Positions 1 to 12,578 of a stretch of 64,000 nt of DNA are shown piece after piece. The position numbers and the translations under genes were made by a program. How positions within the stretch are numbered: position 1 is the stretch's first letter; every line of letters begins with the position of its first letter. The stretch covers positions 4,774,001 to 4,838,000 of the forward strand of contig JAHLEZ010000001.1 in the NCBI GenBank assembly GCA_020726505.1. The letters run 5' to 3'. Source of the stretch: Leptodontidium sp. MPI-SDFR-AT-0119. Lineage: Eukaryota; Ascomycota; Leotiomycetes; Helotiales; Leptodontidiaceae. The notes beneath the pieces were generated by a model that saw only the letters and a program-made list of their open reading frames with translations, ran no database searches and was not told the origin of the DNA.

Positions 1-100
1 CCATGTCTCTGTATCTAGACGAAAAATACCCTGAACACCAACGCTGTACAAGCAAATACAAAGAAACGAAAAACAGCAGCAATTCGGACAGGTCTATCGC

Positions 101-3100
101 TCATGAGGGCACCACTTCAGCCGACTCTTCTGCAACCTGCTTTTCCTTCGCTATTGTCTTCTTTGGAGAAGGGCCGGGCTCTTCCTTGATCTTGACCTCC
201 TCCACACCGACCTGCTGCGTAGCAAACTTGCCGAAATCTGACCAGTCGAGATTGTCCATGTTATTCATAGTCGTGATCGGATCTTCGTAGATTTGGTAGT
301 TGGCCATTCTTGGTGGAGAACTGGGCATTGGGACATCAGTGGAGAAGAAATCCTCCAGACTGAAATTCATATCACCGTGACCATGACCTTGGCCAAGCTG
401 GGGTAGCTCTGGTAGATTACCAAAATCAAGCTCCATACCATCATTTCGAATGGGAGAGGTCTGGTTATTTGCCTCGGACATCATTTGGTTCAAGGTGGCG
501 GTAAAAGGTGACTCGAAGACACCATTATTGTGTCGTGGTGACAACATGCGTCGAGCAGCCGATCCTGGAGTTCGTATCGGTGTCCGTGTGAACGTAAGGA
601 GTTGGCTTGGTGATTTGGCTGATCGGTTCGATTTAGCCGACCGAGCCGATCTGGTCACACTTCGAGTGATGGGTCGGTGGCTTGGTGTTGGACGAGTTGG
701 GGTCTTGAAGGGATTCTGAGCAGGGGAATTCTGAACTGGTGTAGATGGACGCTGAACTTCATCGCCTTTGGTCATCTCCTGCTCGAATAACTGCAGAAAC
801 TCAGCATCCGCATCATCCTCCTCAATCGCAGGTGGCCGATTCTCCTTGTTCTGTCCTTCAACTTCCACCATGCTGTCCTTTGGCGAACGGAAATCAGTAG
901 CAATCTGGGCGACATTGGCAACGACTTCTCCGAGCACCTTTGGAGAGGCATCCTTTCTTGGCGATGGGAATAATAGTCTCCGAGTTGAACCCATATCCTC
1001 TTCCTCCTCAATATCGATTGGACTGTGCTGAGTACCAGCCCATCTAGCAGGACTAGATTGAATGGCACGTCTCAAAGCCGCAGAAGCAGCATCAGATGTC
1101 ATTGCATTCAAGCGCTTCTTAGGCTGAGCACTGGTCGATCGTTGACGTTGAGATTGCTCGATGGGTGCGGCTGCTTGCTGCGTACCCGTTGTATCACCTG
1201 GAGAGATTCCCTCTGGGGGACCAGGTGCTTCCGACATTGGGAAGTTCGCATCAGAAGCTGGGAAATAGGCTTCTGATTGCGGGAAGTTCGCATCCGAGGT
1301 TGGCATCATGGGATATGGTCCAGGTGGCTTTCTCGGCCTGGACAAACGCTGAGTCGAGCGCTTCTTCTCACCTCGAGATCTCTCCTGTGGTCCACCGCTG
1401 TCCCACTTGTCCTCTGGGCGTTGAGTCTTGTATTTTGACATCCAAATGCCACAAGCTGAATTTATTAGCTCCAAATCTTATGTCCAAGACGACAAAACTT
1501 ACGATTGCACAAGAGAAACTCATCAAAGTCTTTTTGATCCTCCTTGGGGCCAAGGAACTTTTTGATGAGTTTGTGAGATGTAGGCTTTCCTTGAGCATCA
1601 CGCGTCAAGACGATGATTGTAGTGACACGGCCTGGTTCATCAGAGTATTCGTAATAGCCCGGGACGCCTGGCAGATCTTGAGACCACGCCTTGCGCCAGG
1701 TTGGAGTATCAATTGCGCCACAATTGGCACAGTAAGGAGGCATCTCTCCGTTTGCAATGGCAAGTTCGAGCTTTTGCTTGATTGAAGCCTTCTTTGTGTT
1801 TAGTGTCCGATTGTATGGAATTGGGGCAGGTTGGGGGTAGTTCATCGCAGGATACATCTGCTGTCCCATATACATTTGTGGCTGCATTTGCATAGGTGGC
1901 ATAGGACCTTCAAAAGCGGGGTGGGAAGCCTCCGTCCAGGTTTGAGATCGCTGTAAGCTTGAAGGGGGAAGAACTGGATCACTCGCCGGAATTTGGGGAA
2001 GAGTGAGTGAGCCCATGGAGGCAGTTCGGACCTTCATCCCAGATCTAGAAGTAGGTCTCGATCGAGGTGCCGGAGCAGGAGCAGGTGCGGGAAGAGGGGC
2101 TGGATCCTGAATAGGGGCTGGCGAAGGAGCTTGGACAGCAGGCTGTGAGAAAGATGGGGTGGGAGTTGGAAGACCAGCTGGGGTAGCCGGAATAGAATTT
2201 GAAGCAGGGCCTGGAGCATTAATCAGAGGCTGTGACATTCTACTCTGACTTGGCTGTCTATTGTGACTAGCCTGTTGAATCTCGGGTGGAGGCTGAGATT
2301 TGGAATGCTCCTGGGACTGCTCGTCAGGTTTGGGAGGAATCATTTGCGGAGACTTAGGACCGAGGGACGACTTCTGCGGTTGATACTGGTTGGCTATGAT
2401 ATCCGGCTGGCTCATGGTTCGTCGAATTGGAGGTCGATTGCTGTTCTTCAATGGGGGCAAGACCTGTCCGTCTTCAGAAGCCACACTTCCAGCACGGTTG
2501 ATCGCTGCTCTGGCTCTGGCCTCAACCTGTGTTGGCAAGTCAATTACTGGCATTCTGCTAGGCAGCAGTTCTGGTGGCCCAGGAACTTCCTCTTGGATAA
2601 CAAAGTCGCAGTCACTACCAACATGAGAATAATGGCCATGTCCAGCAGCAGACAGTCCCTCAAATTGCTGTTGTGATACAGGCTCGAGTTCATCATCATT
2701 CACGGGAGCCAATGCATCATCATCCTCTTCCCCGAACAGATCTTCTAAGGAACCACTCATAAACCCGGAGTCCGTTCTAGGCATCTGTGGCAAGACGGGG
2801 CTAGAGGGACATGGCGGACTTGAGCGGATGATAGAAGGAGGTCTAGTTCTCATGACTGGAGGCGAGGAACCGATATCAGGTGGCGTATCAACAGGGCTGA
2901 AATTCCGTTCTGGAGAAGGATGAGCTGATTCGATAGAGGTTCTGACTTGGTCTTCCGGTTTTTGCAATGTTGGAAAGGGTGAGACATATTGTGGAGGAGG
3001 TAGTTGAGGTAATTGGGCGGAGGAATCACGTCGAAGATTACTCTGAGGAGGGCCCTGGTCTCGTGGTACATGTTGGTTTGGTAGATGTGGGACTGGAGTC

Positions 3101-4402
3101 GGTGCTCTAGGGATGTCCTGAAGGTGGTTCGCACCAGCACCACCACTCATCCCTGGGTTTGCAGCAATGGGTCGGAAGAGACGTAGGGAGCCTGATGTTC
3201 CAGCAGCAACTCGAAGAGAATCCGGTGCCATTCCCAGGCTCGTATTGCTATTCCAATCCGTCTTCGTAACCTTCGCTCGTTTCTTGTTAGCTGGTCCATC
3301 ATCTCCATCAGTGCCTTCCTCATATCCGGAAGTGTTGCCTCCCACTGCAGAAGCTGCAGCTGCCTTGGGTTTCCTAGCCCTAGGTCTCTTAACAGATACC
3401 CGAGAAGATGGTCGCGAAGTCTTCTTAGCCTTCTCTGCTACCGCCGTGGTACCCCGACTTTCGTTTCCAGAATTTTCCGCGTTCATGTTCAAGGGAGTTT
3501 GGTTGACAGGCGCCGGATTGAAGGAGGTCTGATTAAAGGATGCTTGATTGAATGGATCCTGCATGGGTGGCTGCTGTAGATGCGGGCTGAGCAATTGATT
3601 CATAACCTCCATACTCATTCCATCCCGTAGGTTGTTGGTCATGTTGTTCATAGCTGGCGCTGGGGAGAGTTTCTTCGCCATCTGTCCAAGATTTGGGTTT
3701 GATTGCAGAAAGGAATTCCACTCATTGCCATCAAATGTAGTAGGAATACTCTTGCTCATCTCCCTGTACTTCTCCATCGTATGAACGTATTCCCCCTGTA
3801 GCATCGTAGGGACTGGTACAAGTCTCAGCTTGACCTCCAGGGTCTCCTTTACTCCATTCGTGAAAATTCCCAGAATATTCTTGCAGACCCGTCCTGTAAT
3901 GAGTTGTCTCGATTGGCTAGCAGGGGCGTCGGGCGTTGGGGAAGCTGTTGAGAGTGCTCTTGATAACATTCCTTGTCCAACAAGAGGGTTGTCGTATTCG
4001 GAGTAGTCGTAAGCATAGACAGTGTAATCCTGACCCAGTCTGGCAACAAGTTCAGGACTGCATTGAACAATGGCGTCTATACAAGTCTTTAGCTCAATAA
4101 CCCCAATTGATGTCGTCTCGTCCATGGCGACAGTTTGTATTTGAAGGACGTTGGGCCATCGAGCCAAGCAATTGGTCTTGTTCTGGTCGTCGAAGGTGTA
4201 GAGGACTTTGACTGTGCAGTGAAGACACGATTAGTACATCCTACTACTGCCCTGCCAAACTATCACACTCACGTCTCATAGGTCTGATCGAAACTCCATC
4301 TTCGTTCTCGCCGTTGTTTGGGGCCATTGGGGGTGGAGGTGCCTGAGCCTGTGAAGCCTGCCATGGATTGAAGCCAGGAGGTTGTCCAGTCGGTGTAGAC
4401 AT
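101..4402 (-). CDS. Spt21/Ams2-type GATA zinc-finger transcription factor
   Basis: Three exons, 4402-4273, 4211-1503 and 1455-101, give 1397 aa; both introns are phase 1 (61 and 47 bp). The conserved N-terminal block (about residues 42-190, starting MRLKVLYTFDDQNKTNCLARW-like across intron 1) is that of Spt21/Ams2. A GATA-type finger lies at about 870-948: CANCG and TPTWRKAW are in exon 2, and the second cysteine pair, CNPCGIW, appears only when intron 2 is removed. The rest is low-complexity Pro/Ser/Gln-rich sequence. In yeast Spt21, and Ams2 in fission yeast, activate histone gene transcription in S phase; a similar nuclear role here is inferred from family. The start at 4402 is the only Met in frame with the spliced conserved block. 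Exact target genes cannot be read from the sequence. Confidence 0.88.
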
Positions 4403-5200
4403 TGCGGGGGTTGGGTCCTCGCAATGTCCAAGTAGGAAGCTTTTTGTCGTCGAACAGATCCAAGATTACTGTCGGAGAAGTCGACGATGCATTGAGCAGG
4501 TGTGGAGTGGCTCGAATATCTCAGATCAAGGAACAATTGCGGTGGCTAGTACCATGCTCGCGTCAATCTCGCGAGGTATCTACGCGTGAGACACTGTACC
4601 AAAATCGAAGGTGAAAATTTGTCGTTTTCCCTTCTGGAAATGTTTTCGTAAATATCAATACACGATCTATCCGGCGGTCAAGTATAAGGAGGATTGAGTT
4701 TGTGGAAGAGTATGAGGGAGTTGTCGTGACTTTGGATTGTTCTGTTGATTGAAGCTTCGAATGAACCAATCGACGCGGGACGTGCATTGACGCTAGTCAA
4801 GTTTTAGCGCGATCCTGGGCGGGAAGAGACTTTCGAGCCTGAGGATTTCAACCCCAATATCAGGCTCTCAAAAGTTATCTCAAACGTCAGATTGCCGATG
4901 GAAAAGGCAACACACCAACACTGAAAATTCATCCAGTTTACGAGCGGGGTAAGGCTCTCCTTTTATACTTTTGCCAGAAGTAGTTCTCGGATTTACCGCG
5001 CTTAATTAATGACTCAAGCCCACATTTCAGGCTGCTAGGCACCCCTTTTGATATCACATGATTCTAAACACCATTCTCGTCACAACCAGTCCGATGGATT
5101 ATTTTGTTTTGCGACCGTCATCTATCAACAGTTGCCGCATCATCCGATTTTACAGCCCGCACCCAGACATCATACAACCCGTCTATATTCGCCACAAGTC
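4403..5200. other. Intergenic, upstream of the GATA factor and downstream of HIBCH
   Basis: About 800 bp holding the promoter and 5' leader of the minus-strand GATA factor and the 3' flank of HIBCH. No credible ORF, RNA gene or repeat was seen. Confidence 0.6.
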
Positions 5201-6798
5201 TCAAGCCTTTATCTTAGCCTCTTCACCACTTGCAAGCCAAACAGCCTTGTTGTTTTCATCCACTTTCGTCTTTCTCGCCAAAACTTCCTCAACCACTTCC
5301 TTCACACCTTGCTTGCCCTTCCTCGCTTTGACGAACTGGCTGATGATAGCCTTCCGTGACGTCGGTGTCCTTTTCACAGCTGCCTCAACTTGGCCCTCTT
5401 CAGGAAGTGCCAAGTCCCTGTGAGGGTATTCCTTGAAGTCGCGATCGTTCAGCAAGCTCAATCGCTCTGCACCCTCAACCTCGAAAAATGGTTCCGAGAT
5501 GTTGTCCTCAGGCTTCACATCCTCAAGTGACGCAGGCTGCCACACCGGCTTCATATCCTTTCGGATGAGCAAAGCGTGTACACCTTCAGTGAAGTCTGGG
5601 TGGCGCATGAACTTCCCCGCCATTTGGTGTTCCCGGTGGAAGGTTTCAGTGATGGACCAGTTGCGTCCAAGTTGCATCTGCCGAAGCGTCACATAGACAC
5701 TTGTAGGGGACCGTTGGTGTAGGGTGGCGAGTGTCTTCTCCGCCCACTCCTTCACCTCTCCCTCTTTCTCGGCTTCAAGTGCAGCAATGATGTCGGGAAC
5801 GCTAGTCTTGGTGAAGCATCGATCGATTGCATTTCGCAGCTCGCCTTGAATGAGCATTGGCTCATCATGTGGAAGACCAGTGCAGAACTCCTCGATTGTA
5901 GAATCGATCAATGCCAGTCGTTCTCTGTATCCTTCATAGTCCTTGAATCTGAGCTCAGCCAGTCGATGTTCCAGAGCAGGCAAAGACGTCGAGTGGATAT
6001 AGTGTGTCGCAATACCAGCATAGAAGGCATTGACACCCTTCAGCCTCTCACTCGTAAGAGCGAGATATGTGCCCACGCCTCCTGACATGCGAGGCAGGAA
6101 GAACGAAGCTCCAACATCCGGGAAGAATCCAATAGTCGTTTCTGGCATAGCAAACACAGTCCTCTCAGTAGCTATCCGGAAAGGGGCGTGTATGCTCAAC
6201 CCAACTCCTCCACCCATAGTAATCCCATCCATGAATGCCACATAAGGCTTCGAGTATGTCGCAATAAGGTGATCCAGCTTGTATTCCAGGGCGAAGTAAT
6301 CCGTCGACCTTTGCTGCCCCTCTTCCCCTTTTGTATTGTCCTCCGCGAGATGCTTCACATCTCCACCAGCGCAAAATGCCTTCGGACCGGACCCTTTGAT
6401 GACCACCACATTCGCCATATCAGACTTCGCCCATTCCTGCAACCTAGGGACAATCTTCCTGACCATCGATCCATTGAGAGAGTGGAGAGCTTTCGGCCGA
6501 TTAAGCTCGATCGTTCTCACGCCGAACAGAGTGTTGAAGAGAACATCCTCCGGCTCATCCCCAGGCAATTCCTTAATGACCTGTGTAGCTTCCATTTTCG
6601 ACTGATCTTGCCGCGACGGAGAAGAAGACATCTGCAATTCATTAACTCACGACCGCCAATCCACCCCTCAAAATATCTCACCTGTGCCCTTCCCGCAATC
6701 GCAGGATTCATAATCTTCGCTCGCAGAGGCATACTGATCCGTTTCGAGCTACAGCACGCAGCTGTCCCAGCTCCTCTAGTCAAAGATCTCGCAAACAT
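5201..6798 (-). CDS. 3-hydroxyisobutyryl-CoA hydrolase, mitochondrial
   Basis: Two exons, 6798-6682 and 6631-5201 (intron 50 bp, phase 0), give 515 aa, close to yeast Ehd3 (500 aa). Exon 1 is an Arg-rich, acid-free leader (MFARSLTRGAGTAACCSSKR) typical of a mitochondrial presequence. The body is crotonase-fold: KAFCAGGDVKHL (oxyanion region), YVAFMDGITMGGGVGLS and FAMPETTIGFFPDVGASFFL, the HIBCH/enoyl-CoA hydratase family signatures. The enzyme hydrolyses 3-hydroxyisobutyryl-CoA in valine breakdown. A second in-frame Met begins exon 2, so a cytosolic form lacking the leader is possible, but the spliced form is preferred because the leader looks like a targeting signal. It is head-to-head with SMD2. 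Confidence 0.93.
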
Positions 6799-7140
6799 CA
6801 AGAAAGAAAAAGAGAAAGGAGTCCAGTAGTGGAAATCTAAAAGGACGCAATAGATTACAAATTAAAGGAATGCGGAGTTGCGTTCGGTACTGGGTATGCA
6901 GTATCAATTCGACCTCGGGTTTACCTTTTCCCAGCTCGGCTCATTCTCAACTCAAACCTCCCTCCAATGCCCGATGGCTCAGCTCTGCGCTTCCACCAAA
7001 AAATAAAGTTTGGGTGCTAATCCCAATCAGGCCTAGCGCTCTGATTTTCGAGCTTCCAACAACAGCAGAATCGCGAGGCAGCGCATCGCAGCGCAGCAAA
7101 GTACTAGAAACCGTCATATCTCAACGACTCCACATCCAAC
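6799..7140. promoter_or_regulatory. Divergent promoter region HIBCH/SMD2
   Basis: The 342 bp between two divergent starts must carry both promoters. Purine-rich near HIBCH and mixed near SMD2. No clear TATA box stood out. Confidence 0.55.
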
Positions 7141-7859
7141 ATGGCGGACGCAAAGATTCAGTCAGTTCGTAAACACATATCGAGATATACAAGCTAACTG
7201 TACACCAGGGAATTGCTCGCCAAGCCGCGTCAAGAACTCACGTACGTCCTCCAACACAGCAGCGCACCCCTCCCCCTCACCTCCAACCCAAACCCTACAG
7301 ATATCCGATACCAGACCGAACGTCTACTAACCACATCTACATCCTCACAGCGAGTTCGAGATCGCCCAACTAGAAGAACACGAATTCACATCCGGCCCGC
7401 TGTCCATCCTGCAAACCGCCGTGCGCTCACACACCCAAGTCCTGATCTCGTGCCGCAACAACCGCAAGCTGCTGGCGAGAGTCAAGGCCTTCGATAGGCA
7501 TTGCAATATGGTGCTGGAGAACGTCAAGGAGATGTGGACCGAGACGCCGCGGAATAGTAGTGGGAAGAAGGGAAGACCCGTTAATAAGGATAGGTTTATC
7601 AGTAAGATGTGAGTTTTTGTGGTTCTTTGGTCTTGGTGCTTGCTTTTGGGAGTACAGAACGGAAAGGGCTTACTGTATCTGGAGCGAGTTCGGGAAGGTT
7701 GGGTGGGAGGGAATTGGGCGGGTGTCAAAGGATCAGATGGGGTGGGATGTGGAAGCTGTATCTGAGAGCGTTTGCGGGGTTTGGACATGACCGTTTACTA
7801 ATATCCGATTCCACAGGTTCTTGAGAGGCGACTCAGTCATCCTGGTCCTTCTCAGTTGA
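7141..7859 (+). CDS. SMD2: Small nuclear ribonucleoprotein Sm D2
   Basis: Four exons, 7141-7160, 7211-7243, 7351-7608 and 7817-7859, give 117 aa, the usual SmD2 length (human 118). The Sm1 motif region ([20 protein letters not shown]), [28 protein letters not shown] and the Sm2 block ([16 protein letters not shown]), split by the last intron, are all restored by splicing. SmD2 is a core member of the heptameric Sm ring on U1, U2, U4 and U5 snRNAs. The first exon is only 20 nt and uses a GTCAGT donor. Only this splice gives the MADAKIQELLAKPR start, so the start is well supported. Confidence 0.95.
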
Positions 7860-8382
7860 GCGTCCTTTGTTTTCTCACTTCTCTACGGATGGTTGGGTTG
7901 GCTGGTTGGGCAGACAGGCAGTTATTCAGCAAGGCAGGCAGGCAGGAATACAAAGGAAGCGGTCAGCATCAAACTGGTGGTGTTTTTTCTTCTCTGGAAA
8001 TTTGAATTTGATTGCAACGGCGTCGAAGAAAAAAGTGGCTGAATATACCAAACAACAACAACAACCAAACGGACGAAATTCTTTGCCAAAGAGAAGACCG
8101 CTTTTGCTTGGATGATGATATGAAAATGGCAGCTGTGATAAATGGTCTGATTCTCGGGTCTGAATAGTACCTAGACTAGCACTTCACAGAACAAGCAAGC
8201 TATCAGAGACATCACTCAACTCTCTATTACTATATCCCCGGTGAATTTAAATGTCCCGAAAGTCTCGCAGCAGTACATATATGATTGGATATTGACTTCA
8301 GGAGAAGGGGCTGCAAATAGGATATATTGTACGCATGCAGCCGCATTATCAAACCCCCGAATACATCTAACATACAACCTCA
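7860..8382. other. Convergent intergenic region SMD2/DAK
   Basis: 3' flanks of two convergent genes. A short run of GGCA(GG) repeats lies near 7940-7950. No gene seen. Confidence 0.55.
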
Positions 8383-10217
8383 CTAAACCATCTCATACCC
8401 CTCCTCGCCACCCTTAATCCCCGCAAGTCCAAGGAAGAACTCACTCAAACCCCAAGCTCCAGGATCAGGAACCTGCTCAAAGCCCGAGCCACCAATATAA
8501 ACCGTCCTCCCTAGACTGGCTTTCATGCCCTTCGTACTGTCAGCTCCCTTCCTCGACGCCTCAGCGGCTTTCTTGAGATTCCCAGACGAAGCAAGGGTCT
8601 CGATGAACGGATGTAAGGCATCCACGAGTGTCCTATCACCTGGTTGGGCAGGTGTGTACGTTCCCAGCGATTTGGAGGCTGATTGAAGAGCTGCAGCCCA
8701 GACTTTCTCGTTGGCGTCGCCTGAGCCTTGTTGTCGGAGGGCGTGGACAAGAGAGTTGAGGAAGATGGCGTAGAGAGCGCCTGAGGTACCGTCCATATTC
8801 GTCTCAACTACTTGAACTACCTTGGAGAGGTCTATGACGGGGTCGCCGGATAGCTTATTCGTGGAGATGAGTTTCAGGACAGCTGGTAAGAGTCAGTATG
8901 TAAGTTAAGGAATTCATAGAAAGAAGCTTGGAAATAAATACCTTCAGCACCGCGCTTCAATCCAATGCCACAGTCACCGTCTCCGACAACGGTATCGTAT
9001 CTTGTGACATCTGGCTCTGCAGCGATCATTCTTTCCAGACCCGCAGTCAGAGTAGTCTTTGTCGTCTCAGGATCGAGCTTTAGTCCGCTGGGCTTGAGTT
9101 CCTCGGCTGCAGCATCAACACCTTCTCTTGTCTGAGTTGACTTTGCCTCCCAAGTCTCCTTTCGGATAGGTGCGGTCCATCCTGCAGCTTCGCAAGGAGC
9201 ATCCAGAAGTTGTAACATGCTAGGTCCGCCAATGTCTGTATTGACAACATTCAGAATAGAAATGCTGAATCCGAGACCATTCAAACTCGTCATGTAAGTC
9301 CCAGCAAGGATACGAACAGGTTTGATGTTGTAGGACTTCTCCAATTGGCCAACGACTTCCGCAGTGATGCCTCCCAGTTCAAGGACACTGACGCTGCCGA
9401 GGTTGTTGATGAGCAAGACGATCTCGTTCGAGTTAACATTGAGGAACGCCCTATCCTTATCCTTGGAGTCCAACATCTGTGCCAGCATCCTCTTGACCAG
9501 TTCAGGGAGATCAACTTTAGCTCTCTCACTTCCAGCCTCATTGTGGATTCCCATTCCAATCTCAACCTCTTCAGCAGCTAGATTCTCGTCCGAGTTTGGA
9601 TCAGGAGCTGCTCTTCCTGGCACATGGACATGGTCCAAGCTAGCTCCAACACTGACAAGGTTGTCCGAAGTCAACTTTGCGACTTTGTAGACATCTTCCA
9701 AACTCGCACCCCTTGCAGCCAAAGCACCCGAGATCTTGTGAACGAGAACTGTGCCAGCAATACCTCGTCTGCCAACCTTTCCCGCAGCCGCTCGTCCAAC
9801 ACCAACATCATCCCCAACAACCAACATCTTAACATTCAGTCCCGCAGCTTTGGCTTTCTCCACACCCATACCGAAATTGAGAACATCTCCAGTATAGTTC
9901 ATGACCGTAACCAGAATCCCTTTCTCTCCATCGACTCTCGACATGATAGCTTTGCGAATCTGTTCCGCACTTGGTGAAGCAAAGATCGTACCGGCAACGC
10001 CAGCAGATAACAGTCCATCTCCAACGAACGCACCAAAGCTGGGTTCATGGCCACTGCCTCCGCCTGATATTATAGAGACCTGTGGAGCATGGCCCGGGCG
10101 GCGGTATATGATCTTGTTCTCGGCATCGAGGGCAACGGAGGGGTTCGTGAGCGTGAGAGCGTGGAGAGCTGTGTTCACTAGATGCGTTGGATCGTTGATG
10201 AAGTGTTTGGCAGACAT
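8383..10217 (-). CDS. DAK1: Dihydroxyacetone kinase (DhaK + DhaL domains)
   Basis: Two exons, 10217-8942 and 8882-8383 (59-bp phase-1 intron), give 591 aa, the size of yeast Dak1/Dak2. The N-terminal DhaK domain has GGGSGHEP (52-59) and GMGIHNEAG, whose His (about 225) aligns with the His that forms the covalent hemiaminal with dihydroxyacetone. The C-terminal DhaL domain has VVGDGDCGIGLKRGAE at the splice junction, carrying the Asp residues that hold Mg-ATP. The enzyme phosphorylates dihydroxyacetone with ATP, for glycerol catabolism and detoxification. The Met at 10217 is chosen because MSAKHFINDP is the family N-terminus; the ORF runs further upstream without similarity. Which yeast paralogue it matches is not decided. 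Confidence 0.94.
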
Positions 10218-10731
10218 GATTGCAGTAGGATGTGCAAAGAGAAACAACAGAAGCTCGAACTCCGTTGGTGCCGTAAAGAGGTAGCAGTGAGGGGTAACAA
10301 AGAAGAAAGTCGTAAGCCCGTGGTGGTGAAGGCACACACACACGGCGTGCAACTTATAGTCAGCCCATGGCTCCTCCTCCTACTGTCTCCTCTCCCCTCG
10401 TCTCTGCGTTCTCCTCCTTCTGGCCTGTACAGGTGCTTGGCTTGGTTGCTGAAGCGGGGCACTCGCGGGGTACAGCTGGCAATTGGGTTTGGGTTCGCCT
10501 TCGCCCAAGCTCGAATTTCGGAGGGAAAGACCGAGTGGAACCGCGGATTGAGGGGTAAAGTCAGCAGTGGTCGTTCTTCTGGCTGGGATGCAGGCGTCGG
10601 AAGCATTGGGATTGCATCAAGTGGCTTGGTTGGTGGACAGCCCCACTGTCGGCTCACCTGCCGAAATTGTATTTTCGAACCTCATGTCAACACTTCATAT
10701 CCCTCCAATAACATTAGACTAGACGCTCACC
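10218..10731. promoter_or_regulatory. Divergent promoter region DAK/CSL4
   Basis: 514 bp between divergent starts. Strong pyrimidine runs (CTCCTCC type) at about 10370-10430 are typical of fungal core promoters and leaders. No ORF has family similarity. Confidence 0.5.
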
Positions 10732-11430
10732 ATGGCCCAGACAATCCCAATTGCTGTGCCCGGCCAGATCCTAGGTCCTACGAGAGAATACCTCCCAGGC
10801 CCAGGAATACATGTCCACAACTCGAACCTCTACGCCTCGATCCTCGGTCCGGTCTCAAAGACTACCCCTCCAAAACCCTCTGGTCCTCAAAAACGCCTTA
10901 CGAAGATCACCCCCGCGGCTCCTGTAGCTCTTCCAACACTTTCGATCGAGAGGAATATATCTGCAGGCTCGGGAGAGGGAGGAAGTAAGGGAAAGGCAGA
11001 GATTTTACCGGAGGTGAACAGTACGGTCCTGTGTCGAGTTACAAGGATTGCCCCGAGACAAGCTACGGTTGCGATATTGGTGGTTGGGGAGACGGTTCTG
11101 GATGGAGAGTGGCAGGGAGTGATCAGGGTGCAAGATGTTAGGGCTACGGAGAAGGATAAGGTCAAGATCTTTGAGAGCTTCAGACCGGGAGATATTGTTA
11201 GGGCCGTTGTGGTGAGTTGGGTCTCCTAGATTCTCCAACATAAGCTGACTTTGTGATAGATATCTTTGGGCGATCAGTCGAACTACTACCTCTCGACGGC
11301 GACGAACAATCTAGGCGTCATTATGGCAACGAGCGAGGCTGGCAATGCGATGTACCCGGTCAGCTGGAAGGAGTACAAAGACCCCGAGACCGGTGCTAGT
11401 GAAAGCAGGAAGGTCGCCAAACCGTTCTGA
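10732..11430 (+). CDS. CSL4: Exosome complex subunit Csl4 (EXOSC1)
   Basis: Two exons, 10732-11211 and 11260-11430 (48-bp phase-0 intron), give 216 aa. The N-terminal domain (AVPGQILGPTREYLPGPGIH) and the S1 RNA-binding domain from about residue 100 (VNSTVLCRVTRI, GVIRVQDVR, then GDIVRAVVISLGDQSNYYLS across the splice) match the Csl4 cap protein of the nine-subunit RNA exosome. Csl4 helps guide RNA into the exosome channel in nucleus and cytoplasm. The C-terminal end lacks an evident CxxC zinc ribbon, as in several fungal Csl4 proteins. Confidence 0.9.
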
Positions 11431-12578
11431 AAGAGCATTTCTGGCGGGGATTATGTCTGGAGCATAGCACTTGGAGTTAAGGCGTCTTCGAAAGGAATAC
11501 CATTGCGGCTTAGGTCAACTGGCAAATAAGAAAGGATATGGTGTTTGTATACAGTATGAGACCACAGGACAAATGTGACTGTTGTGAGAAAGTAGATACA
11601 TGATCTCAAATACAACGTTTGTCTACCGTTGTCACTTTCGGCATCGAGGCTGCTATTTTCTCTCCTAGTCTTGTCTTGAATCCCATGTAACTGGAATATC
11701 TCTGCATGCTCGTCATAAAGCGTGTCATCTCGTCTTGCCAATTTTATAGAAGTATTCGGCATTGCTAGTACATTGTATTTTCTTTATTTCTTAGTCGAAA
11801 GAGTCTCAAGAATACCGAAAAGCTTCCAATGCTCATCCAGCAGCTAGGACAATGCGGGAAAGACAATGTTTGCTTATGACGATGGCGGCACTATCATGTA
11901 CGCTCTCACTGTACCATTTAATGTCACTTTTCGAATATCTTCGAATTTTAATCCCTACCAAGACTTGGAAGCATCCCCCTGGGACCTTACCTGGATACCT
12001 AGGTAAGTGTGCAGATACCTTATTACGCTAGCGTGGTCGCTACCTCCGACGGCTTCCCAACTTAGAGGCTTCCATGTTCCAATTCCAAAGGAATCCGACT
12101 GACTAGGAGCTAAGTACCTAGGTAGGCTCGCTTAATGCTCAAGGTATTCCATTTTATTTAAAGCCGCTCTCGACTTCCACCGAGATCTTCCAACTCCCAC
12201 AACCAACAACTCCATTTCCTCCATCAAACACAACCACTCCGACTCTCTACAACGCCCTGCGCCGAAATTCACTGGGGGCATCGCATCCCATTACTCTGCT
12301 TCATAACGTTGCAAACTCACGACTATCGTCCACGAGATACTGTCGCACCGAAAGCTGAACTTAGCTGCCTCCCGCCTGCTTGGTTCTTTCTAATTGTCCT
12401 CCTCCTATAATTTCACAGCGACACTCTACCGTCAGCTGTCTAAATTGTCCTTCAATCTCGTTACGACATTCACCCTTCTGAAAACCATCTTTCTCGGAAA
12501 ACACAGTTCTCTACAGCAGGTCTGCAAAGGCTTCCTCGTACAATAAGCTATCAAACTCGAAACGTTCAGATAGAGATC
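11431..12578. other. Intergenic region with a repeated TACCTAGGTA palindrome
   Basis: 1.15 kb between CSL4 and the 2EXR gene. The 10-bp palindrome TACCTAGGTA occurs at 11996-12005 and 12115-12124. From about 12180 the sequence is C/T-rich, as expected of a promoter and leader for the 2EXR gene. A 103-codon minus-strand ORF here (11762-11451) has no recognisable feature beyond one hydrophobic patch and is not called. Confidence 0.5.

Noticed and set aside
11451..11762. 103-codon minus-strand ORF after CSL4
   Set aside because: No domain, no leader, one chance hydrophobic patch; lies in CSL4 3' flank.
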